Source: Lutimonas vermicola (GTDB taxonomy: Bacteria > Bacteroidota > Bacteroidia > Flavobacteriales > Flavobacteriaceae). From it: a stretch of DNA of 64,000 nt. The stretch lies in NCBI RefSeq assembly GCF_038433205.1, contig NZ_JBCDNA010000001.1, forward strand, positions 1,240,001 through 1,304,000, given 5' to 3'. The notes under the pieces are model-generated. The model ran no database searches, was not told the origin of the DNA, and saw only the letters and a program-made list of their open reading frames with translations. A program made the position numbers and the translations under genes. Below are positions 17,561-27,118 of the stretch, piece by piece; position 1 is the first letter of the stretch, and every line of letters begins with the position of its first letter.

Positions 17561-18109
17561 TTACTGATCCCAGCTTCTCTTAGCCCTGATCTGTTTGTAT
17601 AATTTTATTCCAAGCATCAGCAAAACTGACACACCAACAATGCCTGCTACGCCAAAAACCCAACCTAAGGTAGTTTTAAGGACCACAAGAAAAACACAGG
17701 CAAAAAGAATAATCGTGGCTACTTCATTCCATATCCTAAGGCCAAAGGAAGAGAAATTCAAGTGCCCTTTAGCCATTTGATTATACATGACCTGGCATGA
17801 CCAATGATAGGCATACAGCAGGGCCACAAACACCAGTTTTATGATCATCCAATTGGCTTCAAGCCAGTAAGGTTGCAAAACCAACATCCAAATCGCAAAA
17901 ATAGTAGCCAAAACGGCCGAAGGCCAGGTAATGATATACCAAAGCCTTTTACTCATAAGCACATATTGCTTTTTAAGAATTCCCTGAGCAGGTTCTTCCT
18001 TTTCTTCCGACTCTTTATAGTAGATAAATAAACGAATGATATAAAATAATCCTGCAAACCAAGTAGTTACAAAGATTATATGCAGCGATTTTACATATAA
18101 ATATGCCAT
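17561..18109 (-). CDS. hemJ: HemJ-type protoporphyrinogen IX oxidase (CopD-like membrane protein)
   Basis: From the ATG at 18109 (MAYLYVKSLHIIF) the protein has 182 residues and four or five membrane helices. LHIIFVTTWFAGLFYIIRLFIYY is the HemJ N-terminal helix with its conserved histidine; LMSKRLWYIITWPS and WMIIKLVFVALLYAYHW follow. HemJ oxidises protoporphyrinogen IX to protoporphyrin IX, the step just before ferrochelatase, which is encoded 10 bp upstream. An in-frame start at 18148 would overlap hemH and is less likely. No hemG or hemY is seen in the window, which supports this role. Confidence 0.85.
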   Translation of the reverse strand: MAYLYVKSLHIIFVTTWFAGLFYIIRLFIYYKESEEKEEPAQGILKKQYVLMSKRLWYIITWPSAVLATIFAIWMLVLQPYWLEANWMIIKLVFVALLYAYHWSCQVMYNQMAKGHLNFSSFGLRIWNEVATIILFACVFLVVLKTTLGWVFGVAGIVGVSVLLMLGIKLYKQIRAKRSWDQ

Positions 18110-18119
18110 AAAGACCCCT

Positions 18120-19139
18120 TTAAGATTTCCACTTTTCAATCCAGTCAACCATTACCTCAACCCAGGCATCATCATCATTTAAACAACTTATATGCTTAAA
18201 ATCTTCACCGCCAAAAGATAAAAACTCGCTTTTGCCTTCCATGGCAATCTCTTCAAGGGTTTCCAAACAATCAGATACGAATGCCGGTGTAATTACAGCC
18301 AGTTTTTTAATTCCTTGTTCCGGCATGGCCTCAAGTTCATGATCTGTATAGGGCCTTAGCCAAGGGTCTTTAAGTAATCTGGACTGAAAAGAGTTTCTAT
18401 ATGTTCCTTCTTTTAACCCAAGTTCTTTTACTACACCTTTTGTGGTTTCAAAACACTGATGCCTGTAACAGGTCTTATGAGCTTCTGATTTAATTTCACA
18501 ACAGGTTCCATTGAGTTTACAATGGGATCCGGTCGGGTCACCCTTATAAATATGCCTTTCGGGAATTCCGTGATATGAAAACAAAATATGATCGTAATCA
18601 AATCCTTCCAACTCCTTGGAAAGATGCTGGGCCATCACTTTAATATAATCAGGTTTATCATAAAATGGAGCCATAACGTCCATTTGCATTTCCTTAAAAG
18701 AGTCTTCAAGTAACTCCTTGGCTTTCTCGACAACTGTTTCAAAAGATGACATAGCATAATGAGGATAAAGAGGAACCAAATACACGTCAGTAACGTTTTG
18801 TTCTTGTAATTCCCGGAATGCTTTTTCCATGCTCATTGAACCATATCTCATCCCCAAAGCCACGGGAAGGTCAATTTTGTCTCGAATTTTTTTAGTAAAT
18901 CTTTCTGAAATTACCACCAACGGAGATCCTTCTTTCCACCAGATTTTTTTATAGGCCTCAGCAGATTTTTTTGGCCGAACGTTCAAAATGATTCCTTTGA
19001 TCAATAAAAACCTTTTCCAATACGGAATATCAATAACTCTTTCGTCCATTAAAAACTCATCCAGATAGCGCCTCACATCTTTTACTTCGGTACTATCCGG
19101 AGATCCTAAATTTACCAACAACACACCTTTCTTTCCCAA
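18120..19139 (-). CDS. hemH: ferrochelatase (TTG start)
   Basis: This 339-residue enzyme inserts ferrous iron into protoporphyrin IX. GVLLVNLGSPDS begins the fold, LFSYHGIPERH holds the catalytic histidine, and TPAFVSDCLETLEEIAMEG carries the catalytic glutamate near 285. The start codon is TTG at 19137-19139; no ATG or GTG precedes it before an in-frame stop. Between the two halves is a cysteine-rich insert, GSHCKLNGTCCEIKSEAH then TCYRHQCFETTK, which has five cysteines where E. coli has fewer. It may bind a [2Fe-2S] cluster or metal. It leads the hemH-hemJ unit. Confidence 0.93.
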   Translation of the reverse strand: MGKKGVLLVNLGSPDSTEVKDVRRYLDEFLMDERVIDIPYWKRFLLIKGIILNVRPKKSAEAYKKIWWKEGSPLVVISERFTKKIRDKIDLPVALGMRYGSMSMEKAFRELQEQNVTDVYLVPLYPHYAMSSFETVVEKAKELLEDSFKEMQMDVMAPFYDKPDYIKVMAQHLSKELEGFDYDHILFSYHGIPERHIYKGDPTGSHCKLNGTCCEIKSEAHKTCYRHQCFETTKGVVKELGLKEGTYRNSFQSRLLKDPWLRPYTDHELEAMPEQGIKKLAVITPAFVSDCLETLEEIAMEGKSEFLSFGGEDFKHISCLNDDDAWVEVMVDWIEKWKS

Positions 19140-19492
19140 ATTAAAGCTCTTTAAATTTTACAAATTTGAAGCGTAAATATAATAGTTTTCAATCTTGAAA
19201 CTTGTATATGATGTAATTTTTTTTCTCATACGGCTTTTAACTTTTATCGTTATTTTTTTTATTTCAAGCGATATCTTTTCCCGTGCTATCTATCTATTTT
19301 TGTCTGATACAGTTTTTTTTATTGTTTATGAAACCACCTATATTCATTGTAGTCTACCGTATTTATTGACAATTAATACTATGGGTTTAGAATATGATAA
19401 AAATCATGGTTTAAAAAATTCTTGTAGCGTAATTTTGGTTTGAATTTATTGACAATAATAATACAAACTACGATTTAAAGAATCATCCTGAT
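19140..19492. other. 353-bp divergent hemH/hemA control region
   Basis: Both haem transcription units start here. A TAATTTTG box (TAnnTTTG type) lies at 19430-19437, 55 bp before hemA. A weak open frame at 19195-19443 encodes an odd hydrophobic string with no family resemblance, and I do not consider it a gene. Confidence 0.5.
19430..19437 (+). promoter_or_regulatory. probable -7 box for the hemA operon
   Basis: TAATTTTG fits TAnnTTTG and lies 55 bp before the hemA ATG. No good -33 TTTG was found at the right spacing. Confidence 0.4.
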
Positions 19493-20743
19493 ATGACGAA
19501 AAATTCAGATTGCAAAAAGTTCTATGTTATTGGATTAAATTACCAAAAAGCGGATGTCGTTACAAGAAGTAATTTTAGTCTGAGCAAAGAAAATCAAAAG
19601 CAGCTTTTATCTGAGGCAAAAAAGATCAATATAAAAAGTGTTGTCATCCTGTCTACTTGTAATCGCATTGAAATCATGGGATTTGCCAAGCACCCATTTC
19701 AATTGATTTCTTTATTGTGTAAATATTCAAAAGGTACTGTTGAAGAATTTGCCAAAGTTTCATATGTGTATAAAAATAGTGATGCTGCCGAACATGTGAT
19801 TAGAATCGCCACCGGAATTGAAAGTCAGATACTTGGTGATTATGAGATTGTAGGCCAGCTAAAAGATGCTTTTGCCATGGCAAAAGAAGCTGATACTGTT
19901 AATGCATATCTTGAAAGGCTTTTTAATGTAGCGCTACACGCGAGTAAGGAAACGAAAAACAAAACAAGTATTAGTTCAGGGACTACTACCGTATCCTACG
20001 CCGCGATTCAGTATATTAAGGAAAATTACAGCAAAAAAAATCCACAAAACATTCTTGTTTATGGCCTGGGAGACATCGGACAAAGTACTGCCAGAAGTTG
20101 TGCTAAATATTTAAAGGCTCACCATATCACTGTGATCAACCGCACGGGAAGTGTTGCGAAAGAATTGGCAGAGGAAGTTTGTTTAGAGGTTGCCGAACAC
20201 GATGACTTAAGTGAGCAGGTCAGGTTTTCGGATATTGTTATCGTTGCAACCGGAGCTTCGAATCCAACCGTAACTTCAGACATGATCTCGGAGGAAAAGA
20301 AAAAGCTCATTATTGACTTGTCGATTCCCAGAAATGCCGACCCTGAAATCAATGATAAGGAAAATGTCAAGGTAATAGATGTAGATGTTTTATCGAAGAA
20401 AACTAAAAAGACACTTGAGGAAAGAAAGCAGCAAATTCCACAGGTAGAAAAAATTATTAAAAAGTATAAATCTGAATTTTACGAATGGCTAATGTTTAGA
20501 CGAAGTACTCCCGCAATAAATTCTCTTAAAAAATCCCTGGAAGTCATACAGCAGGACGCCATTTCTTCACATTCTAAAAAGCATCAAGACATGGATGCTG
20601 AACTTATTGAAGACGTCACATCTCAAATGATCAATAAGATTGTATCTAAATTTGCCATGCATCTTAAATCAGAAAACACCCAGGCCAATCAGAGTATCAA
20701 AGTGATGAAGGACGTTTTTAATTTAGAGGCTACAGAACATTAA
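19493..20743 (+). CDS. hemA: glutamyl-tRNA reductase
   Basis: The 416-residue enzyme reduces Glu-tRNA(Glu) to glutamate-1-semialdehyde, the first step of C5-pathway tetrapyrrole synthesis. Catalytic Cys56 lies in ILSTCNRIEI. ESQILGDYEIVGQLKDA near 105-120 is the family signature, and LVYGLGDIGQSTA near 185 is the NADPH-binding loop. The C-terminal helical dimerisation domain begins near FYEWLMFRRSTPAI. It is the first gene of a plus-strand run; hemCD starts one base after its stop. Confidence 0.95.
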   Translation: MTKNSDCKKFYVIGLNYQKADVVTRSNFSLSKENQKQLLSEAKKINIKSVVILSTCNRIEIMGFAKHPFQLISLLCKYSKGTVEEFAKVSYVYKNSDAAEHVIRIATGIESQILGDYEIVGQLKDAFAMAKEADTVNAYLERLFNVALHASKETKNKTSISSGTTTVSYAAIQYIKENYSKKNPQNILVYGLGDIGQSTARSCAKYLKAHHITVINRTGSVAKELAEEVCLEVAEHDDLSEQVRFSDIVIVATGASNPTVTSDMISEEKKKLIIDLSIPRNADPEINDKENVKVIDVDVLSKKTKKTLEERKQQIPQVEKIIKKYKSEFYEWLMFRRSTPAINSLKKSLEVIQQDAISSHSKKHQDMDAELIEDVTSQMINKIVSKFAMHLKSENTQANQSIKVMKDVFNLEATEH

Positions 20744-20744
20744 T

Positions 20745-22322
20745 ATGAAAAAAATTATTAGAATTGGAACCAGGTCCAGTGAATTGGCACTTTGGCAGGC
20801 AGATACTGTCTCTAATCAACTGCAATATCTCGGGCATGACACTGAAATCGTAAAGATAGATTCAATTGGAGATGCTGTTCTTAATAAACCATTATATGAA
20901 CTTGGAACTACTGGTGTTTTTACAAAAAACCTTGATGTGGCTTTGTTGAATGACAAAATCGATATTGCTGTTCATTCATTAAAAGATGTTCCTACAGTAT
21001 TGCCCAAAGGCATCGTGCAGGCTGCAGTTCTTAAAAGAGGTTTGCACCATGATATTCTTGCATTAAAAACTGATGAGGAATTCTTTACGAGAAAAAAAGC
21101 CGTGATTGCCACTGGTAGCCTAAGACGCAAGGCACAATGGCTGCATAGGTTTCCTCACCATGAAATTACAGGTTTGAGAGGGAATGTAAATACCCGGTTG
21201 AGGAAGTTAAAGGAAAATGACTGGAATGGCGCAATTTTCGCCATGGCAGGGCTTAAAAGGATTGGGCTCTTACCTGATAATCTTTTGAAACTTGACTGGA
21301 TGATTCCTGCTCCGGCACAGGGTGCTGTTATGATTGCAGCGCTTGAAAAAGACAAGGAATTACTTGAGATTTGTGCAGAACTCAACGATAAGGAAACTGA
21401 AATTTGTGTGGGTGTAGAAAGAGATTTCCTCAATAAACTCGAAGGAGGATGTTCTGCCCCGATCGGTGCTCTTGCCATGATCAAGGACGAAGAATTGAAG
21501 TTTAAAGGAGCACTGTTTAGTGACGATGGAGAACAGAAAATAGAATTTTCAAAGACTGTGCCTGTAAATCATATTTCAGATCTCGCATCGTTTGCAGCGA
21601 ATTATATTCTGGATCGGGGTGGTAAAAAAATAATGAGGAAAAAAGGTGAAGTCGAGAAAGAAATCAATATTTTTTCTACAAAAAACCTGTCCATTGCCCA
21701 AAAAAGCATCCTCAATCAGAACATAGGAACTGATATGAGTGATTTTATAACGATCAGGTTCAACCGGATCAAAGCGGCTGTTGTAAAACAACCTATAAAA
21801 CACGTAATCTTTACAAGTCAAAACGCAGTAGAAGGAATAACCGATAGCTTTATGGCCTCAGAACTTAATTTTGACAATATATATTGTGTAGGAAGAAGAA
21901 CCAAAAGACTGATTGAAAGAAAAATAGGAAAAGTTGCACATGTTGAGAATTCAGCTGCAAAATTGGCCGAATATCTGGTAGATCACATTAAAAAAGAAGA
22001 GATTACCTATTTTTGCGGTAACAAAAGAAGAGATGAATTACCCGGCATTCTTAAGCGTAATGGAATCAGTTTACATGAAGTTATCACATATCAGACCATA
22101 CTGACTCCTGATCAACTCACGAAAAAGTATCAAGGGCTGCTATTTTTCAGCCCTTCTGGAATCGAAAGTTATCTTACAAAAAACAGTGTTGATCAGGAAG
22201 TAGCATTTTGCATCGGAGCCACAACTGCCAAGGAGGCACAGAAGCATTTTAAAACTGTTGTGGAAGCTAAACAACCGTCAGTTGACAGTTTACTGAATGA
22301 GGTAAATTCATATTTTATATAG
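20745..22322 (+). CDS. hemCD: fused hydroxymethylbilane synthase / uroporphyrinogen-III synthase
   Basis: This single 525-residue frame joins two enzymes. Residues 1 to about 305 are HemC: IRIGTRSSELALWQA, catalytic Asp81 in HSLKD, GSLRRKAQ, and Cys236 in LEGGCSAPIGA, which holds the dipyrromethane cofactor. After a charged linker (KKGEVEKE) the rest is HemD-like, with FTSQNAVEGI, YFCGNKRRDELPGIL and FFSPSGIESY as its surface motifs. The fusion would pass unstable hydroxymethylbilane to ring closure. Its ATG is one base after hemA. No frameshift is seen at the junction. Confidence 0.92.
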   Translation: MKKIIRIGTRSSELALWQADTVSNQLQYLGHDTEIVKIDSIGDAVLNKPLYELGTTGVFTKNLDVALLNDKIDIAVHSLKDVPTVLPKGIVQAAVLKRGLHHDILALKTDEEFFTRKKAVIATGSLRRKAQWLHRFPHHEITGLRGNVNTRLRKLKENDWNGAIFAMAGLKRIGLLPDNLLKLDWMIPAPAQGAVMIAALEKDKELLEICAELNDKETEICVGVERDFLNKLEGGCSAPIGALAMIKDEELKFKGALFSDDGEQKIEFSKTVPVNHISDLASFAANYILDRGGKKIMRKKGEVEKEINIFSTKNLSIAQKSILNQNIGTDMSDFITIRFNRIKAAVVKQPIKHVIFTSQNAVEGITDSFMASELNFDNIYCVGRRTKRLIERKIGKVAHVENSAAKLAEYLVDHIKKEEITYFCGNKRRDELPGILKRNGISLHEVITYQTILTPDQLTKKYQGLLFFSPSGIESYLTKNSVDQEVAFCIGATTAKEAQKHFKTVVEAKQPSVDSLLNEVNSYFI

Positions 22323-22333
22323 TAAATTAGATT

Positions 22334-23302
22334 ATGATAAACAGAACAAGGCGACTTCGAAAAACCGAAAATATCAGAAGGCTTGTCAGAGAAAACAGCC
22401 TTCAAGTCAGTGATCTTATCTATCCTGTTTTTATTGAGGAAGGAAAAGATATCGAAACTGAGATTACTTCTATGCCCGGCATCAAAAGATTCTCCCTCGA
22501 CAAACTTTCAAAAGAACTTGATGAGGTTAGTCAATTAGACATACCGGCTATTCTTCTATTTGGCATTCCAAGTTCAAAAGATGAGGTTGGCTCAGAAACC
22601 TGGAACGATCAGGGGATTATTCAAAAATCAATTCGCTTTATAAAAAGGCACTATCCTCATTTATATGTCATTACGGATGTTTGTTTTTGCGAATACACGA
22701 ATCATGGACACTGCGGAATCATTAATGACAACGATGTAGACAATGATGCAACCTTAGTCAATTTGGCCAAACAGGTTATTTCCCATGCTAAAGCCGGGGC
22801 TGACATGGTTGCTCCTTCAGGAATGATGGATGGAATGATTACTGCTATACGCACAGCCCTGGATGAATCAGGGTTTCCAAACCTTCCCGTCATGTCATAT
22901 GCCGTTAAATACGCTTCTGCCTTTTATGGACCGTTTCGTGACGCGGCAGATTCTACACCAAGTTTTGGCGACCGAAGAACATATCAAATGGATCCGTCAA
23001 ATCGTGATGAAGCTCTGAGAGAAGCGAATTTTGACGATCAGGAAGGTGCTGATATTTTAATGGTGAAGCCGGCACTCTCTTATCTCGATATCATCCGCGA
23101 CATTAAAAACAATTTTGATCGCCCCGTTGCCTGTTACAACGTGAGTGGAGAGTATTCAATGATAAAAGCTGCGTCGGAAAAAGGATGGATTGACGAAGAA
23201 AGAGTTATGATGGAAAGTTTACTTTCGATGAAAAGAGCAGGTGCAGACATCATTATAACCTATTTTGCAAAAGATGTGGCAAAACTGCTCTTGAAAAAAT
23301 AA
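22334..23302 (+). CDS. hemB: delta-aminolevulinic acid dehydratase (porphobilinogen synthase)
   Basis: The 322-residue enzyme condenses two aminolevulinates. The Schiff-base lysines lie in MSYAVKYASAFYGPFRDA and LMVKPALSYLD. Three cysteines in DVCFCEYTNHGHCG form the catalytic zinc site, so this is the zinc type rather than the magnesium-only type that has aspartates there. It follows hemCD by 11 bp in the hem run. Confidence 0.95.
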   Translation: MINRTRRLRKTENIRRLVRENSLQVSDLIYPVFIEEGKDIETEITSMPGIKRFSLDKLSKELDEVSQLDIPAILLFGIPSSKDEVGSETWNDQGIIQKSIRFIKRHYPHLYVITDVCFCEYTNHGHCGIINDNDVDNDATLVNLAKQVISHAKAGADMVAPSGMMDGMITAIRTALDESGFPNLPVMSYAVKYASAFYGPFRDAADSTPSFGDRRTYQMDPSNRDEALREANFDDQEGADILMVKPALSYLDIIRDIKNNFDRPVACYNVSGEYSMIKAASEKGWIDEERVMMESLLSMKRAGADIIITYFAKDVAKLLLKK

Positions 23303-23327
23303 AAATCGCTAACGAAATAATCAAATA

Positions 23328-24623
23328 ATGAAATTAGAAAAATCTGCAGAACTGTTCAGAAAAGGTCAAAAACATCTTGTTGGCGCCGTGAATTCGCCTG
23401 TCAGGGCGTTTAAGTCGGTTGGTGGTGTACCCGTTTTTATCGATCACGCCAGAGGAAGCAGGATCTTTGATGTTGACGAAAATGAATATGTAGACCTTGT
23501 CCTTTCCTATGGTCCGATGATTCTCGGCCATCGACATAAAAAAGTAGAGAGGTCCATAAAGAAAGCTCTTAAAAAGGGATACACTTTTGGTGCGTCAACC
23601 AATAAGGAGATCAAGCTTGCAAAAATAGTTTGCGACGCATTTCCAGGCATGGATAAGGTCCGCTTTGTCAATTCGGGTACAGAGGCTGTGCTCAGTGCTA
23701 TAAGGCTTGCCAGAGCTTTTACCGGACATAATAAGATTATAAAATTTTCGGGTTGTTATCACGGTCATTCGGATGCCTTGCTAGTTGCTGCAGGATCAGG
23801 TTTGGCCACTTTGAGTATGCCAGGGAGCAAAGGTGTTCCGGACGAAGCCGTAAAAAATACATTGATCGCAGAATTCAACAATCTCGACAGTGTTAAAAAA
23901 CACATGGATGCCCAGAATGATATCGCAGCCGTTATCATTGAACCCATTGCAGGCAATATGGGTGTGGTAACACCTGATCAGGCTTTTATTGACGACCTGC
24001 GAACCATAACCAGAGATAAGGGGATTCTGCTCATAGCTGATGAAGTCATGACCGGGTTCCGATCGAAATTTGGAGGCGCTCAGGAATTATTGGGATTTGA
24101 AGCCGATATCACCTGTCTTGGAAAAGTGATCGGTGGTGGATTTCCTGTGGGGGCTTATGGAGCAAGAAACGAAATCATGGAATTAGTAGCGCCTTTAGGT
24201 GGCATGTATCAGGCAGGAACTCTGTCGGGTAACCCGATTGCCATGGCATGTGGAATTGCCACATTAAAAGAGCTAAAAAGACAAAATCCTTATAAATCAT
24301 TTGACAAAAAAGCTAAAAAAATCAAGGCGATGTTGCTTGAATCAGCCGAAAAACATGGTATTGACATCCAGGTAAACCATTTTGGATCGATGGTCAATGT
24401 CTTTTTTACAAAACAGGAGGTTACAGATTTTAAATCTGCTCAATCGTGCAATACTGAAAACTTTAAGGTATTCTTCTGGCAGATGATGGAGCATGGCGTG
24501 TTTTTGCCACCTTCCCAATTTGAAGCGTGGTTTCTTTCATCAGCATTAGGAAAAGCAGATCTTAAAAAGATCGAACAAGCGATCGATATATCCATGGCAA
24601 AAGTAGCAGAGAAACAAAAATAA
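23328..24623 (+). CDS. hemL: glutamate-1-semialdehyde 2,1-aminomutase
   Basis: The 431-residue PLP enzyme converts glutamate-1-semialdehyde to 5-aminolevulinate. GAVNSPVRAFKSVGG at the N-terminus is characteristic, VRFVNSGTEAVLSAIRLARA lies near 111-130, and PLP-binding Lys266 is in CLGKVIGGGFPVGAYG. MYQAGTLSGNP follows near residue 290. With hemA it completes the C5 route to aminolevulinate. It is 25 bp after hemB. Confidence 0.95.
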   Translation: MKLEKSAELFRKGQKHLVGAVNSPVRAFKSVGGVPVFIDHARGSRIFDVDENEYVDLVLSYGPMILGHRHKKVERSIKKALKKGYTFGASTNKEIKLAKIVCDAFPGMDKVRFVNSGTEAVLSAIRLARAFTGHNKIIKFSGCYHGHSDALLVAAGSGLATLSMPGSKGVPDEAVKNTLIAEFNNLDSVKKHMDAQNDIAAVIIEPIAGNMGVVTPDQAFIDDLRTITRDKGILLIADEVMTGFRSKFGGAQELLGFEADITCLGKVIGGGFPVGAYGARNEIMELVAPLGGMYQAGTLSGNPIAMACGIATLKELKRQNPYKSFDKKAKKIKAMLLESAEKHGIDIQVNHFGSMVNVFFTKQEVTDFKSAQSCNTENFKVFFWQMMEHGVFLPPSQFEAWFLSSALGKADLKKIEQAIDISMAKVAEKQK

Positions 24624-24675
24624 AAATTAGATAGAGAAAACAGTATATACTGTTTCGTGATACAGCATTATAATT

Positions 24676-25701
24676 ATGATCAAAAACGATTTATTTTTAA
24701 GAGCCTTAAGGGGCGAAACCGTTTCAAGACCTCCAGTCTGGATGATGCGACAAGCGGGTAGATATTTACCAGAATTTATTGCAATTAGAGAAAAATATGA
24801 TTTCTTTACAAGGTGCCAAACTCCTGAACTTGCATCTGAAATTACGGTTCAGCCCATTCGAAGATACGGAATGGATGCAGCCATATTGTTTTCGGATATT
24901 CTGGTGGTTCCTCAGGCGATGAACATTCCCTTTGAAATGAAACCCGGGGTTGGCCCATACCTGCCAAATCCGATTCGATCGCAAAAAGACGTCGATCAAA
25001 CCATCTTACCCGACATCAACGAACGATTAGGTTATGTGATGGAAGCAATAAAAATGACCAAGGAAATGCTGAATGATGAAATTCCCTTAATTGGTTTTGC
25101 TGGCTCGCCCTGGACGGTATTCTGTTATTGCGTTCAAGGCCAGGGTTCCAAGTCTTTTGACAAAGCGAAGGAATTTTGTTTTACCCAACCTGTAGCCGCA
25201 CATCAATTGCTTCAAAGAATTACCGATACCACAATAGCATATTTAAAAGAAAAAGTTAAGGCTGGTGTTGATGCCGTTCAGGTTTTTGATTCCTGGGGAG
25301 GCATGCTTTCACCTGCTGATTATCAGGAATTCTCTTGGAGATATATCAAACAAATTGTTGATGCACTTCACGGAGAAGCCCCTGTTATCGCTTTTGGTAA
25401 AGGATGCTGGTTTGCTTTGGAAGAAATGTCAAAATCAAAGGTGTCTGCCTTGGGTGTTGACTGGACAGTTAGCCCTAAAACAGCTCGTGAACTTACGCAT
25501 AACAGTGTTACTTTACAAGGAAACATGGATCCTTCAAGGTTATTGTCACCGCCAAAAGAAATTAAAAAGCTTGTGACTCAAATGATCAATGATTTTGGAA
25601 AAGATAAATATATTGTAAATTTAGGGCATGGCATTTTGCCTAATATTCCTTTGGATCATGCCAAGGCATTTATTGATGCAGTAAAAGAATACAAGGCTTA
25701 A
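24676..25701 (+). CDS. hemE: uroporphyrinogen decarboxylase
   Basis: The 341-residue TIM-barrel enzyme removes four carboxyls from uroporphyrinogen III. The family N-terminal signature PPVWMMRQAGRYLPEF lies near residues 20-35, and the second, GFAGSPWTVFCYCVQG, near 140. AAILFSDILVVPQAM carries the catalytic aspartate. NLGHGILPNIP is the C-terminal signature. It is 52 bp after hemL and 22 bp before hemN, in the same transcript. Confidence 0.95.
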   Translation: MIKNDLFLRALRGETVSRPPVWMMRQAGRYLPEFIAIREKYDFFTRCQTPELASEITVQPIRRYGMDAAILFSDILVVPQAMNIPFEMKPGVGPYLPNPIRSQKDVDQTILPDINERLGYVMEAIKMTKEMLNDEIPLIGFAGSPWTVFCYCVQGQGSKSFDKAKEFCFTQPVAAHQLLQRITDTTIAYLKEKVKAGVDAVQVFDSWGGMLSPADYQEFSWRYIKQIVDALHGEAPVIAFGKGCWFALEEMSKSKVSALGVDWTVSPKTARELTHNSVTLQGNMDPSRLLSPPKEIKKLVTQMINDFGKDKYIVNLGHGILPNIPLDHAKAFIDAVKEYKA

Positions 25702-25723
25702 CAGGTCATATAAGAACCGTGAA

Positions 25724-27085
25724 ATGAATAAAGAACTCATCCAAAAATACAATATTCCAGGGCCAAGATATACGAGTTACCCAACAGTTCCGTTTTGGGA
25801 CGAGGAGGGTATCGATCTTGAAGACTGGAAACGAACCACAGTGAAGGCCTTTAAGGAAAGTAACGATCTTGAAGGCATTAGCTTGTACATCCATTTACCC
25901 TTTTGCGAAAATTTGTGCACATTTTGTGCCTGCCATAAAAGAATCACCAAGCGGCACAGTGTTGAGCAACCTTATATTGAAACCCTGCTAAAAGAATGGG
26001 ACCTGTATTGCGACCTATTGGTTGACAGGCCTAAGATCAGGGAAATCCATTTGGGCGGAGGCACACCGACCTTCTTTTCTTCAGAAAACCTAAAGAAATT
26101 AATCGATGGAATTTTCAAAAGGGCCGATAAATTTGACGATTTTGAATTTAGCTATGAAGCGCATCCTAACCATACGTCTGAGGATCAGTTAAAAACCCTG
26201 TTTGATTTGGGTTCCCGCAGAAACAGTTTTGGAATTCAAGACTACGACCCGGTAGTTCAAAAAGCGATTAACCGAGTTCAAAGTTTTGAACAGATAGAAA
26301 GAATTCACAATTTGTCAAAAGAAGTCGGATATACTTCTATCAGTCATGATCTGGTTTTTGGTCTCCCCTTTCAAAATGAACAAAGCATAAGAAACACCAT
26401 TAAGAACACAATTGCGCTAAAACCTGATCGTATAGCATATTACAGCTACGCACATGTTCCCTGGATCAAGGGTGTCGGACAACGTGGATTTGATGATAAT
26501 GACCTTCCAAAAGACAAGGAAAAACGTCATTTATACGAATTGGGTAAACAACTTTTCTTTGATGCAGGCTACGTTGAAATTGGTATGGATCACTTTGCCT
26601 TGCCCAGTGATTCGCTTTACAAGGCAATGGAATCGAAAAAGTTGCACAGGAATTTCATGGGCTATACTGCCGGAAAGACCGAACTTATGATCGGCCTGGG
26701 CATGTCTTCGATCAGTGATTCCTGGTATGCTTTTGCTCAAAATGAAAAATCAGTTGAAGCTTATACCGAAAAAGTGAATCAAGGCATTATTCCAATTTTC
26801 AGGGGGCATTTACTCAGTAAGAACGACCTTATCATCAGAAAACACATCCTGAATTTAATGTGTAATTTAGAGACTGAATGGAACCTTGATCTTGACGAAG
26901 ACACCAAAGCAGGAATTTTAGATCGATTAAGTGAGATCTTTGAAGACGGACTTATAGAATTGTCAGAAAACAAACTCATCGTTAAAGAGGCAGGACGGAT
27001 GTTCGTAAGAAACATATGCATGGCATTTGACCTGAGGTTGATCAACAACAAACCCGAAACCAGGATCTTTTCAATGACGATTTGA
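25724..27085 (+). CDS. hemN: oxygen-independent coproporphyrinogen III oxidase (radical SAM)
   Basis: The 453-residue enzyme holds the radical-SAM cluster motif Cys61-x3-Cys65-x2-Cys68 (CENLCTFC), followed by a fourth conserved cysteine in CACHKRI. PGPRYTSYPTVPFW at the N-terminus and IHLGGGTPTFFS near 100 are HemN signatures that separate it from the HemW group, as does the full-length C-terminal domain. It converts coproporphyrinogen III to protoporphyrinogen IX without oxygen. It ends the hem run. No oxygen-dependent hemF is in the window. Confidence 0.94.
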   Translation: MNKELIQKYNIPGPRYTSYPTVPFWDEEGIDLEDWKRTTVKAFKESNDLEGISLYIHLPFCENLCTFCACHKRITKRHSVEQPYIETLLKEWDLYCDLLVDRPKIREIHLGGGTPTFFSSENLKKLIDGIFKRADKFDDFEFSYEAHPNHTSEDQLKTLFDLGSRRNSFGIQDYDPVVQKAINRVQSFEQIERIHNLSKEVGYTSISHDLVFGLPFQNEQSIRNTIKNTIALKPDRIAYYSYAHVPWIKGVGQRGFDDNDLPKDKEKRHLYELGKQLFFDAGYVEIGMDHFALPSDSLYKAMESKKLHRNFMGYTAGKTELMIGLGMSSISDSWYAFAQNEKSVEAYTEKVNQGIIPIFRGHLLSKNDLIIRKHILNLMCNLETEWNLDLDEDTKAGILDRLSEIFEDGLIELSENKLIVKEAGRMFVRNICMAFDLRLINNKPETRIFSMTI

Positions 27086-27118
27086 TTGACGTTCAAAAAC
27101 GCCCTGTGTTAAAAGCTG

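Noticed and set aside
19195..19443. An 82-codon frame in the hemH/hemA gap
   Set aside because: The translation is a poorly structured hydrophobic string without family resemblance, in an AT-rich promoter region; it ends just before the probable -7 box for hemA.
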